Shown: positions 34,163 through 44,132 of the stretch, one piece after another
How positions within the stretch are numbered: position 1 is the stretch's first letter
Layout of the letters: every line of letters begins with the position of its first letter
Origin: Cellvibrio polysaccharolyticus
GTDB lineage: Bacteria > Pseudomonadota > Gammaproteobacteria > Pseudomonadales > Cellvibrionaceae
NCBI RefSeq assembly: GCF_015182315.1
Contig: NZ_PRDL01000001.1
Coordinates: 4,114,501-4,178,500 of the forward strand
Direction of reading: 5' to 3'
DNA: 64,000 bases
Notes under the pieces: model-generated
What the model was told of the DNA's origin: nothing
The model's input: only the letters and a program-made list of their open reading frames with translations
Database searches by the model: none
Made by a program: the position numbers and the translations under genes

Positions 34163-34651
34163 TTATTGCGGCAACAGGCTTTCTACTTGTTGACGGTATT
34201 TATCTTCATCGCCGGGGCGATAACCGCGGTTGGTAAAACGCAGCTCGCCCCCGGTATCAATCACCAGCGTCGTGGGCATGGCGTTAACGCCTGACAATTT
34301 CACCACCGCGCCATCCTTGTCCCACAAGATCGGGAACGTCAGGTTCATCTCCTGCAACAAGGCTTCGGCATCTGCAACATCGGTTTCGGTGTTGATCGCC
34401 AGCAACACAAAATCCCGGTCTTTCAAATCCTGATAGAGGGTTTCCAGCAGCGGCATTTCCTTACGACAGGGCGCACACCAGGCCGCCCAGAAATTCAGCA
34501 TCACCACCTTGCCTCGCAACGCATCCAGCTGCCAGGTTTTTCCGTCAGTGTCGGTCAATGAAAAATCCGGCAAGGTGTCAGCACGGGAAACGTGCGCAGT
34601 TACGAGGGCAAGAACCAGCAGCAGAGGGCGAATAACAGACAAACGAAGCAT
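34163..34651 (-). CDS. TlpA/ResA-type thiol-disulfide oxidoreductase
   Basis: Periplasmic thioredoxin-fold protein, 162 residues: a signal peptide or anchor (about 1-24, ending SRA-D), FSLTDTDGKTWQLDALRGKVVMLNFWAAWCAPC with the CAPC pair C59/C62, and a cis-Pro in VNAMPTTLVID. Proteins of this group reduce disulfides, for example in cytochrome c maturation or for redox repair. ATG 34651 is preferred because AGGAGA lies 9 bases upstream; an in-frame start 7 codons earlier has none. Its real partner is unknown. Confidence 0.88.
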   Translation of the reverse strand: MLRLSVIRPLLLVLALVTAHVSRADTLPDFSLTDTDGKTWQLDALRGKVVMLNFWAAWCAPCRKEMPLLETLYQDLKDRDFVLLAINTETDVADAEALLQEMNLTFPILWDKDGAVVKLSGVNAMPTTLVIDTGGELRFTNRGYRPGDEDKYRQQVESLLPQ

Positions 34652-34794
34652 GGTGCACTTTCTCCTGAACAAATCAGCAGCTGAACAAAATCATGGGTTA
34701 TCAGAAGTAAATCCTGATGCTGCAGCCAATGTAACAGATCGCAGCGCCTGAAAAAGTGTCCGACTCCTGCCAGTACACTTTGTGCCATACCGCT

Positions 34795-34821
34795 GACAGA
34801 AGAAAATACCCCCGAGGTATT
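34795..34821 (-). terminator. Intrinsic terminator of the HNH gene (minus strand)
   Basis: Read on the minus strand: AATACC (34821-34816), loop TCGGG, GGTATT (34810-34805), then a T-rich TTCTTCT. The first arm overlaps the HNH stop codon. Confidence 0.7.
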
Positions 34822-35395
34822 ATCCCGCCCGTGCCAGGCTCCAGGCGCGCTGCCGGCTGAACTGGGGGCGTAAATACTCCATCTGATCTTCGCGGATGCG
34901 GTCGCTGTTTAACAGCGCCAGGTACTCCGCCGCATTAGGCGAGAAAGGCAGCGCCAGCAGCTCCATATCCAACTCACTGAGCAGGCGATCGCCTTTGTAT
35001 TGGTTGCAGCGGCGACAAGCCGTCACCACATTGGCCCAGCAGTCACGCCCACCCCGACTCAGCGGATGAACATGGTCGCGGGAGAGCAGGCCGAAAGAAA
35101 GGTATTTACCGCAGTACAAACATTGGTAACTGTCGCGGGCAAATAATGTGCGGTTGGTTAGCGGTTGGATTTTTCGCAGCGGCCCGAGGCGCGAGCCGCC
35201 GCAGGCGATAATGGCCGGCAGCCCGGTCATGCTTTGTTTGCCGGTCATTCTGGAATAGCCGCCGTAGACTTCGCGCACCTGACCACCCAGACTCCATAAC
35301 ACCAGATCGCGGGAAAACAGACAAACAGCCGTTTGCCAGTGCAGCCATTCCAGCGGATGGCCCGCAGCGTTCAAACGCAGAATTCTTGCTTCCAT
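34820..35395 (-). CDS. HNH endonuclease-family protein
   Basis: 191 residues with a compact HNH/zinc module: CLYC (C92, C95), RDHVHPLSRGG with D107-H108 and H110, Asn122 in WANVV, and CRRC (C127, C130). It is not next to restriction or mobile genes. Single-copy HNH proteins of this type with an N-terminal extension (MEARILRLNAAGHPLEWL) are common in gammaproteobacteria; their role is unclear. ATG 35395 has GAGGG upstream; a TTG one codon earlier is less likely. Confidence 0.88.
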   Translation of the reverse strand: MEARILRLNAAGHPLEWLHWQTAVCLFSRDLVLWSLGGQVREVYGGYSRMTGKQSMTGLPAIIACGGSRLGPLRKIQPLTNRTLFARDSYQCLYCGKYLSFGLLSRDHVHPLSRGGRDCWANVVTACRRCNQYKGDRLLSELDMELLALPFSPNAAEYLALLNSDRIREDQMEYLRPQFSRQRAWSLARAG

Positions 35396-35655
35396 CAACA
35401 GCCCTCGTTAAGGCATTTACCGGTTAACAGCCAGGATGTGCAGGAAAAACGTTCGTTAAACAGGATGTTCGGATTACGTACAAGCGGTATGATTTTTATA
35501 CGACTTAACTATGACGCCAATATGTCAGCTTTACCATAGACCGGGAAACTTTTTATGCAGAAAAGAAGGACAAGGTCATAACAAAAACCCGTCATCGATC
35601 ATTCGATAACACGGCAATTGGATAAATAAACAGGCGGGAGAGGTCAGAGAGCGGA

Positions 35656-35698
35656 GCCAAAACGTAAAAGCCCCGCTGCAGGGGGGTGCAGCAGGGCT
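35656..35698 (-). terminator. Minus-strand intrinsic terminator
   Basis: On the minus strand AGCCC-T-GCTGCA (35698-35687) pairs with TGCAGC-G-GGGCT (35680-35669) around a CCCCCC loop, then TTTTACGTTTT. It is about 195 bp past the Hsp70-like stop. Confidence 0.7.
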
Positions 35699-35852
35699 CG
35701 CTTTACAGGATGGTAACTCAACCATGAGTCGGTATCAGCTTAATCCATTTCCTTGCTTCACATATCCTTGTGATGCGTCCGTAACAGGCGCCATTATTGT
35801 GGATAAGTGCGTCAGCCTCTAGTGGCTGTTGGCGGAAACACGTGTAGGATAT

Positions 35853-35872
35853 GTCTCACAAGCGTGTGAGAC
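35853..35872. repeat. Perfect 8-bp inverted repeat after the Hsp70-like gene
   Basis: GTCTCACA-AGCG-TGTGAGAC, 22 bp beyond the stop codon at 35894. There is no T run on the minus strand, so it may protect the mRNA 3' end or bind a protein. Confidence 0.55.
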
Positions 35873-35893
35873 ATTGACCTTTTGCCGACGCTA

Positions 35894-37264
35894 TTAACTG
35901 GTGAAGTAACGATCCGCATAAATACCCAAGCCTTTCGCTACGCTACCGAAGTAATCGCCGTCAATCAAGGGGAGTGAATCACCGACACGTTGTTGAATGG
36001 CGGCCCGAATCAGCGGAGAACGAGCGCTGCCCCCGGTCAAATAGACGCAGTCAGGCAAACTGCCGGCCTGATCAATGGCATCCTCCACCAGCGCGGCAAT
36101 TTTTACACACAAAGGCTCGGTAACCCGGGCATAGACTTCACTCTCACAGGCAATGGTCAGATCCGGCTCAATAAAACCAAGATCCGCCTGATACAGCGGT
36201 TGCGACGACAAGCCGATTTTCCCTTGCTCCGCCTCACGCACCACCGCAAAATTTTGCCGGTGATGCCGCATGCCCACAAAGCGGTTTAACAGCGCCGGCT
36301 CGGTCGTATCGAGCAGCAGGCGATCCAGCAGCAGCGCTGTTTTTTGATCGTAGAAATCCGCTTGCGCACCCAGATCATTGATGGCCATGGCATTTACGAA
36401 AGGACTGACCGGCATCGGCAAGCCGGATTTCAAAAACGAGGACATACCAAACGACGGCATCAACAAACGGCTTGCCAGCGCAATATCAAAATCGTTACCA
36501 CCAATACGTTCACCGCTGTGACCGAGAAAATCGCCGCTCCGGTCGCGATTGGGCAGGCGCTTTGGCCCCATGAGCACCATCGAGCAGTCGGTGGTACCAC
36601 CGCCAACGTCAACCACCAGCACGCGGCGCTCTTCCGTCAAACGGGTTTCAAAATCAAACCCCGCCGCCAGCGGCTCATATAAAAAACCGATATCAGTAAA
36701 GCCACAGCGCTTGCCGGCGGCATCAAGAATAGCTTGCGCCTGGCGGTTGCTGGTTTCGGTATCAATACCCTGAAAATTAACCGGTCGGCCAATCATGACC
36801 TGGCGGATAGACTGCCCGAGAAACTGCTCGGCACGTTGCCTGACGTTGAGCATCATCGCCGCCACAACGTCTTCAAAAAAATCAATGGAGTTTTGCCGCA
36901 AGCCGCTGGCACCGAGGAAGGATTTGGGCGATTTAATAAAATACCCCTCGTCCGGTGCCGCAGTGTATTGGGCAATGGCGTCTTCGCCAAAGAACAAGCC
37001 CTGAGCCGCGTGGTCGAGGTCGTATTCGCGCATATCCTCGCGGGCTTTGGCGAGCAAGGTGCTGCGAGTACGCAAGAAATCCGCCTTGCCTGCATCATCG
37101 GGCAGCTGTTGCGCCAGCGCCGCCATGATCAGACTGCGCTGATAGGCATACAAGGTGGAAGGCACCAAAGTTTGCTCTGCATACAATGGCACCACTGTCA
37201 CGCCATCGGCAGTAACTGCCGTAATGGCACAATTGGACGTACCGTAATCAAATCCCGCTATCAT
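35894..37264 (-). CDS. yegD: YegD-type Hsp70-like ATPase
   Basis: Actin/Hsp70-fold protein with an ATPase domain only; no substrate-binding domain. 456 residues, against 450 for E. coli YegD. Motifs: phosphate-1 MIAGFDYGTSNCAI, FIKSPKSFLG, phosphate-2 VLVVDVGGGTTDCSM, adenosine motif VYLTGGSARSPLI. YegD is uncharacterised, so the client or partner is unknown. The gene has a single-gene layout, with a long 3' region, 82 bp beyond the ABC transporter on the same strand. Confidence 0.9.
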   Translation of the reverse strand: MIAGFDYGTSNCAITAVTADGVTVVPLYAEQTLVPSTLYAYQRSLIMAALAQQLPDDAGKADFLRTRSTLLAKAREDMREYDLDHAAQGLFFGEDAIAQYTAAPDEGYFIKSPKSFLGASGLRQNSIDFFEDVVAAMMLNVRQRAEQFLGQSIRQVMIGRPVNFQGIDTETSNRQAQAILDAAGKRCGFTDIGFLYEPLAAGFDFETRLTEERRVLVVDVGGGTTDCSMVLMGPKRLPNRDRSGDFLGHSGERIGGNDFDIALASRLLMPSFGMSSFLKSGLPMPVSPFVNAMAINDLGAQADFYDQKTALLLDRLLLDTTEPALLNRFVGMRHHRQNFAVVREAEQGKIGLSSQPLYQADLGFIEPDLTIACESEVYARVTEPLCVKIAALVEDAIDQAGSLPDCVYLTGGSARSPLIRAAIQQRVGDSLPLIDGDYFGSVAKGLGIYADRYFTS

Positions 37265-37346
37265 TCGCTAACACACCACAGTTAATGACTGCGTATGTTA
37301 GCAGCAGGACCCCGAATAGATAAAACCCATTGTGCAACAGCCCACC

Positions 37347-38108
37347 TCAAGGTTTGATTTTGTAACCGGTTTTAAAAATAAAACTGATGATCGCCAGGCA
37401 CACCACCATAAAGACGGCGATCATCATCAGGCTGGTATAAATGGTGACATCCGCCGCGCCGTAAAAGCTCCAGCGAAAACCACTGATCAAATAAACCACC
37501 GGATTGAACAAGGCAATTTTTTGCCAGATTTCCGGCAACATGGTGATGGAATAAAAACTGCCTCCCAAAAATGCCAGCGGCGTTACGATCATCAGCGGGA
37601 CGATTTGCAATTTTTCAAAACCATCGGCCCAGATGCCGATAATAAATCCGAACAAACTGAAGGTCAGCGCGGTTAACACCAGGAACAGCAACATCAATAA
37701 CGGATGTTCAATCGAGAAATCTACAAACAGCCTGGCGGTAGCGAGAATAATCAACCCCAGCACCACCGACTTGGTTGCCGCAGCGCCCACATACCCAATG
37801 ACAATTTCCATTGGTGATACCGGTGCTGAAAATAACTCATAAATCGTACCGGAGAATTTCGGCATATAAATGCCGAAAGACGCGTTGGAAATACTCTCGG
37901 TCATCAACGCCATCATGATTAAGCCCGGCACAATAAACGCCGCATAATGAACACCGTCGATGTCGGCCATGCGCGAGCCAATCGCCGCGCCGAACACGAC
38001 AAAATACAGTGATGTAGAGATAACCGGGGAAGCAATGCTTTGCAACAGAGTGCGCAATGTGCGGCCGATTTCTGCGGCGTAAATTGCGCGAATAGCATAA
38101 AAATTCAT
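37347..38108 (-). CDS. yadH: ABC-2 type transporter permease (YadH-like)
   Basis: Six-helix permease of 253 residues, near the 256 of E. coli YadH. It starts MNFYAIRAIYAAEIGRTLRTLLQSI and has the ABC-2 signature FSGTIYELFSAPVSPMEIVIGYV and the late LAFLGGSFYSITMLPE...NPVVYLISGFRW. The start overlaps the ATPase stop by 4 bp, so the pair is coupled. Substrate unknown; such pairs often export lipids or drugs. Confidence 0.9.
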   Translation of the reverse strand: MNFYAIRAIYAAEIGRTLRTLLQSIASPVISTSLYFVVFGAAIGSRMADIDGVHYAAFIVPGLIMMALMTESISNASFGIYMPKFSGTIYELFSAPVSPMEIVIGYVGAAATKSVVLGLIILATARLFVDFSIEHPLLMLLFLVLTALTFSLFGFIIGIWADGFEKLQIVPLMIVTPLAFLGGSFYSITMLPEIWQKIALFNPVVYLISGFRWSFYGAADVTIYTSLMMIAVFMVVCLAIISFIFKTGYKIKP

Positions 38109-39031
38109 GATTGTTGCTCCAGTAACTCGACAAAAATTTCTTCCAGCGAACTCTGACGGCTGTCGATATCCACAATGGTAATGCCGGCCTCGTGCAAGGC
38201 TTTCAATACGCGGGCAACGGTATCGGAAGGCTCAGCGGTACCCACACTCAGCAGCAAGCGTGAACCGCCATCCAATAACTCCAGAGATTCCCCGGCAAGC
38301 GAAGCGGGTAAGGTCGCGATGGGCAGGGCAAGATTCAGGGTTAATTGTTTTTTACCCAGTTTCTGCATCAGGCGGCTTTTTTCTTCCACCAGCATAATCT
38401 CGCCTTTATTGATCACACCAACCCGATCAGCCATATCTTCAGCTTCTTCGATGTAATGGGTGGTCAGAATAATGGTCACACCCTGCTCGCGGAGCAGACG
38501 AATTTGCTCCCACATATCGCGACGCAACTCCACATCCACACCGGCGGTAGGCTCATCAAGAAATAAAATTTCCGGATCGTGCGCCAGCGCTTTGGCGATC
38601 AATACCCGGCGCTTCATGCCGCCAGAAAGCGCCATAATTTTCTGATCGCGCTTTTCCCATAGCGAGAGGGATTTAAGAATGGATTCTACCCGCGCCTCAT
38701 CGGGAGCTTTGCCAAATAACCCGCGACTGAAACGCACGGTATCAATCACTTTTTCAAAAATATTAAGTGACAGCTCCTGCGGCACCAGACCGATCAATTT
38801 ACGGGCTTCGCGAAAATCCCGCACATGATCCAGCCCATTCACCAGCACCTGCCCGGACGAAGCGTTGACCATGCCACAGATGATGCTGATCAGCGTGGTC
38901 TTGCCAGCACCGTTCGGCCCCAGCAACGCAAAAATTTCCCCACGGCGAATGTCGAGATCAATATGATTGAGGGCTTTGAGGCCGGATGGCCAGGTTTTGG
39001 AAACCCCTTGCAACGTCAAGACCGGTTGCAT
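38105..39031 (-). CDS. yadG: ABC transporter ATPase (YadG-like)
   Basis: ATPase partner of the permease. 308 residues, the same as E. coli YadG. Walker A GPNGAGKTT, Q-loop VPQE, signature LSGGMKRR, Walker B ILFLDEPTAGVD and a switch His in TTHYIEEAE. ATG 39031 was chosen: AGGAG lies just upstream, whereas the extra 27 codons in frame before it are non-conserved. Confidence 0.92.
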   Translation of the reverse strand: MQPVLTLQGVSKTWPSGLKALNHIDLDIRRGEIFALLGPNGAGKTTLISIICGMVNASSGQVLVNGLDHVRDFREARKLIGLVPQELSLNIFEKVIDTVRFSRGLFGKAPDEARVESILKSLSLWEKRDQKIMALSGGMKRRVLIAKALAHDPEILFLDEPTAGVDVELRRDMWEQIRLLREQGVTIILTTHYIEEAEDMADRVGVINKGEIMLVEEKSRLMQKLGKKQLTLNLALPIATLPASLAGESLELLDGGSRLLLSVGTAEPSDTVARVLKALHEAGITIVDIDSRQSSLEEIFVELLEQQS

Positions 39032-39330
39032 TGATGATTCTCCTGTTAACAGTAATTTCAAAGAAATGCGATCAGCAAGGGTGCTGATCGCCTGAAAGAC
39101 AAAGTGCGGCAAGCATAGCAGTCAACCCTGACAAGTGATGTCAGTGCATTCCACCTCGCGGAAATGAAAAAACACGGCTGACAAACCCTCTGCCGGCACA
39201 ATACGAGCCTGGCGCCGGATGTTTGTTGCAAAACCGTCGAGTCACTCACCACGTTGCTGTGGCTCACCCTACGGACAGCTGCGCTGCCAACGAATCAGGA
39301 GCGTCCGGCTAGGCATCATTTGAGAAGAGA
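39032..39330. other. Intergenic region between ABC transporter and recN
   Basis: 299 bp between two minus-strand genes, covering the recN 3' region and the ABC promoter. I see no gene and no strong hairpin with a T run. Confidence 0.5.
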
Positions 39331-41007
39331 TCAAGGGTTCATTGTCGGAGCCAGTATTTCACGCGCATGCGCCAGTGACTGTTCGGTGATATTTAAACCG
39401 CCAAGCATTCGGGCGATTTCTTCGATGCGCGCTTGCGAGGTTAAAGGAGTGAGTGTGGATTGCGCACGCTGTTTATTGGCGGTTTTGACGACCTGCAAAT
39501 GATGATGGCCTTTGCTGGCAACCTGCGCCAGGTGGGTTACACAAATAACCTGACCCTTTTCGCCCAGCTGCCGCAACAAATTACCCACCACATCGCCGGT
39601 GGCACCGCCGATACCCACATCGACCTCATCAAACACCAGTGTCGGCGTCGCCGAGGTTTGTGCGGTGATGACCTGAATGGCGAGGCTGATACGGGACAAT
39701 TCGCCGCCGGAGGCAACCTTACCCAGCGACCGGGGCGGTTGGCCGGGGTTGGTGCTGATCAGGAATTCGATATCTTCAAAACCATGGGCAGTGATTTTGT
39801 CTTTTTGTTCACTGAGACTGACGGTAAAGGCAGCGTTTTCCATGGCCAGCTGCTTGAGCTGGGCATTCACCGCTTTCGCCAGCTTGAGGGCTGTTTTCTG
39901 CCGCTTGGCCGACAGCTCGGTGGCTTGCTGGCGACAGACCTGCAAAGCGGCATCGCACTGCTCTTCCATCAGAGCAATATTGCCCTCGCCCTGCTGCAAC
40001 TCGCTCAGTTCCGCCGCCAGGCGCTCCGCCAGCGCCGGTAATTCATTGGCATCAATACGGTGTTTGCGGGCCATGTCATAGAGTGCCGACAAGCGTTGTT
40101 CCACCTCAAACAAACGCTCCGGATCGGCATTGAAATGATCCAGATGATGATCAATTTCGTGTTGGGCTTCTTCTACCTGGATACGCGCGCTGGTCAGCAA
40201 TTGCTCGGCTTCCTGCAACGCGTGGCTTTTTTCCGGCATATCGCGAAAGAGCTGCAGAGCGCGGTGCAGTGCCGTTAACAGCCCCTGCTCCTCATCGTTA
40301 CACAAGGCCTGCAACTGATGGCTGTTGCGCAAAATATCATCGGCATTGGCGAGGCTGCGCTGTTCGCTTTCAAGGCGCTCTACCTCACCGGCCTGAATAT
40401 CCAGCTGCTCCAGTTCATTGACCTGATAACTGAGTAACTGAAACTGCGCATCGCTCTCGGCGGTGCGCTGGCGCAAGCTGTCGAGCCGCTCCTGCAACTG
40501 ATGCCACGCCCGCCAGGCCTGGCGTACCTGGCGCGCCAGGGGTTCATGGCCGCCAAATTCGTCCAGCAAACGGCGGTGAGTGTCCCGCTGTAGCAAGGAT
40601 TGATGCTCATGCTGGCTGTGGATATCGATCAGCATGTCACCGAGGGCGCGCAGTTGTTGCAAGGTGGCGGGGCGGCCATTGATGTAACCGCGCGATTTGC
40701 CATCGCGACCCAGCACCCGGCGCAGCAAGCACTCGTCGGGATCTTCGGCTTGCAAGTCATGCTCGGCCAGCCACTGTCTGGCCGTTGGCTGGGCGGTGAC
40801 ATCAAAGCTGGCAGTGATATCGGCACGCTCGCTACCGGCGCGAATCCGGTCGGGGTCGGCGCGATCACCCAGGGTTTGGGCAAGCGCATCGAGCACGATG
40901 GATTTACCCGCACCTGTCTCGCCGGTAATGACCGTCATCCCGGTCTGCAAGTCCAGATCAAGATGCTCTACCAGCGTGAAGTTTTGGATCGTCAGATGCG
41001 TCAGCAT
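39331..41007 (-). CDS. recN: DNA repair protein RecN
   Basis: SMC-like ATPase for double-strand break repair. 558 residues against 553 in E. coli. Walker A GETGAGKS (29-36), coiled-coil arms (about 150-370) and a C-terminal signature SGGELSR followed by Walker B LVFDEVDVGIGG. A LexA box stands 22 bp upstream. It is divergent from grpE, the usual recN-grpE arrangement. Confidence 0.96.
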   Translation of the reverse strand: MLTHLTIQNFTLVEHLDLDLQTGMTVITGETGAGKSIVLDALAQTLGDRADPDRIRAGSERADITASFDVTAQPTARQWLAEHDLQAEDPDECLLRRVLGRDGKSRGYINGRPATLQQLRALGDMLIDIHSQHEHQSLLQRDTHRRLLDEFGGHEPLARQVRQAWRAWHQLQERLDSLRQRTAESDAQFQLLSYQVNELEQLDIQAGEVERLESEQRSLANADDILRNSHQLQALCNDEEQGLLTALHRALQLFRDMPEKSHALQEAEQLLTSARIQVEEAQHEIDHHLDHFNADPERLFEVEQRLSALYDMARKHRIDANELPALAERLAAELSELQQGEGNIALMEEQCDAALQVCRQQATELSAKRQKTALKLAKAVNAQLKQLAMENAAFTVSLSEQKDKITAHGFEDIEFLISTNPGQPPRSLGKVASGGELSRISLAIQVITAQTSATPTLVFDEVDVGIGGATGDVVGNLLRQLGEKGQVICVTHLAQVASKGHHHLQVVKTANKQRAQSTLTPLTSQARIEEIARMLGGLNITEQSLAHAREILAPTMNP

Positions 41008-41029
41008 AGCGGCCTCGGTGGCAAAATTT

Positions 41030-41045
41030 CTGTGTATTTATACAG
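41030..41045 (-). promoter_or_regulatory. LexA (SOS) box of recN
   Basis: CTGTGTATTTATACAG: a perfect CTGT-N8-ACAG palindrome, 22 bp before the recN start codon. recN is a well-known SOS gene. Confidence 0.85.
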
Positions 41046-41103
41046 TATTCATTTTCATCAGCAAAGTGGCCTGACACACGGAAAGAGAAAAAACTGCCGC
41101 TGC

Positions 41104-41131
41104 CTTGAATCACCATAAACCATCCCCATAT
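41104..41131 (+). promoter_or_regulatory. Sigma-32 heat-shock promoter of grpE
   Basis: CTTGAAT (41104-41110), 13-bp spacer, CCCCATAT (41124-41131). It is close to the consensus CTTGAAA-N13/14-CCCCATNT and about 108 bp before grpE. Confidence 0.8.
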
Positions 41132-41239
41132 AACCGGCACATTCTGTTTTCAGATGGGGTATGGCTCCGGCGCCTGCGCAACCCGCAAGGTGTCTGTCAG
41201 ACCGGAGCGGTATTCCGCCAACTTATTAACTGACCCTTT

Positions 41240-41824
41240 ATGACCGATTCAATGGAGGCCAACGTGGCAAACGAAGAATTTCAGGAAGCTTCCGCACAGG
41301 AAGCGGCAGAAAACGCAGCAACCGCGAACAACAGTTCCGATGTTGAAATCTCTATCGAGGCACTACAAGCCCAGCTGGCTGCACTGGCCGGTGAGCTGGT
41401 TTCCGCTAAAGAACAAGCCCTGCGCTCCCAGGCCGAGGCGCAAAATGCCCGTCGCCGTGCCGAGCAGGACGTAGAAAAAGCCCACAAATACAGCCTGGAA
41501 AAGATCATTAATGATCTGTTGCCGATCGTCGACAACCTGGAGCGTGCACTGGGCTCCATCGACACCGACAATGAAGCGCTGACCGCCACCGCCGAAGGTA
41601 TCCAGCTCACCCTGAAATCCTTCACTGACGCGCTGGCGCGCCATCAGGTATTGGTAGTGAATCCGCAAGGTGAAGCCTTTGATCCGCAGTTCCACGAAGC
41701 GGTTTCTGCGGTGCCAAGCCCGGACGTAGCACCCAATACCGTTATCAATGTTTTCCAAAAAGGTTACACCCTGCACGGCCGTCTGGTGCGTCCGGCCATG
41801 GTGGTGGTCGCCAAAGGCGCCTGA
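41240..41824 (+). CDS. grpE: Nucleotide exchange factor GrpE
   Basis: Releases ADP from DnaK and works as a thermosensor. 194 residues from ATG 41240: an acidic N-terminus, a long coiled coil (about 38-105, ALRSQAEAQNARRRAEQDVEKAHKYSLEK) and a C-terminal beta domain ending NVFQKGYTLHGRLVRPAMVVVA. The start is uncertain: ATG 41240 has no ribosome site, while GTG 41264 (8 codons later) has GGAGG 6 bases upstream. Either leaves the functional parts intact. A sigma-32 promoter lies upstream. Confidence 0.94.
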   Translation: MTDSMEANVANEEFQEASAQEAAENAATANNSSDVEISIEALQAQLAALAGELVSAKEQALRSQAEAQNARRRAEQDVEKAHKYSLEKIINDLLPIVDNLERALGSIDTDNEALTATAEGIQLTLKSFTDALARHQVLVVNPQGEAFDPQFHEAVSAVPSPDVAPNTVINVFQKGYTLHGRLVRPAMVVVAKGA

Positions 41825-41849
41825 GCCAGGCAAATTTTCGGCAGATGCC

Positions 41850-41878
41850 CTTGAAATCGCCGACATTGCGCCAATATA
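41850..41878 (+). promoter_or_regulatory. Sigma-32 promoter of dnaK
   Basis: CTTGAAA (41850-41856) is a perfect -35; after 14 bp comes CCAATATA (41871-41878), a partial -10. It lies in the 150-bp grpE-dnaK gap, so dnaK can be made apart from grpE. A hairpin ACTCGCC-GAG-GGCGAGT (41936-41952) follows just before the dnaK ribosome site. Confidence 0.6.
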
Positions 41879-41974
41879 GCTATCAACTGTCGTAACCGGC
41901 CACTTGCCGCTGAACAGCAAACATTATTGATCAAGACTCGCCGAGGGCGAGTACAGAACATCTGGAGACATCAA

Positions 41975-43906
<1,932 letters not shown>

Positions 43907-44014
43907 GGGCGAACCGCTGGCGATCAACCGGCGTTCTACCTTGAGCTGCACGATGAACACAATCCGGTAAGAGCGTTGGCTCCACGGGATTATGTCTTTC
44001 AGGTGGCTCCACTC

Positions 44015-44045
44015 AAATGCGGGCTGGTCCCGCATTTGTTGTGTT
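44015..44045 (+). terminator. Hairpin between dnaK and dnaJ
   Basis: AAATGCGGG (44015-44023), loop CTGGT, CCCGCATTT (44029-44037), then GTTGTGTT. A 9-bp stem with a weak U tract; probably a partial terminator that lowers dnaJ relative to dnaK. Confidence 0.7.
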
Positions 44046-44132
44046 AAAACCCAACCCGTTCTGATCCTGTGCGGTGCAGGATAAACGCGGCGCCGACCAG
44101 GCGACGCAAACCCGACAGAAAGCGAAGACAGT

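Larger units (their letters stand above)
35396..35893. other. 498-bp intergenic region with two strong hairpins
   Basis: No protein gene is supported. It holds a 35669-35698 hairpin oriented as a minus-strand terminator and a perfect palindrome at 35853-35872 (both listed separately). The 150 nt between them could be the 3' end of the Hsp70-like transcript or a small RNA. Confidence 0.5.

Noticed and set aside
36734..37285. 183-codon plus-strand frame
   Set aside because: Antisense to the YegD-type gene, which has all Hsp70 ATPase motifs.
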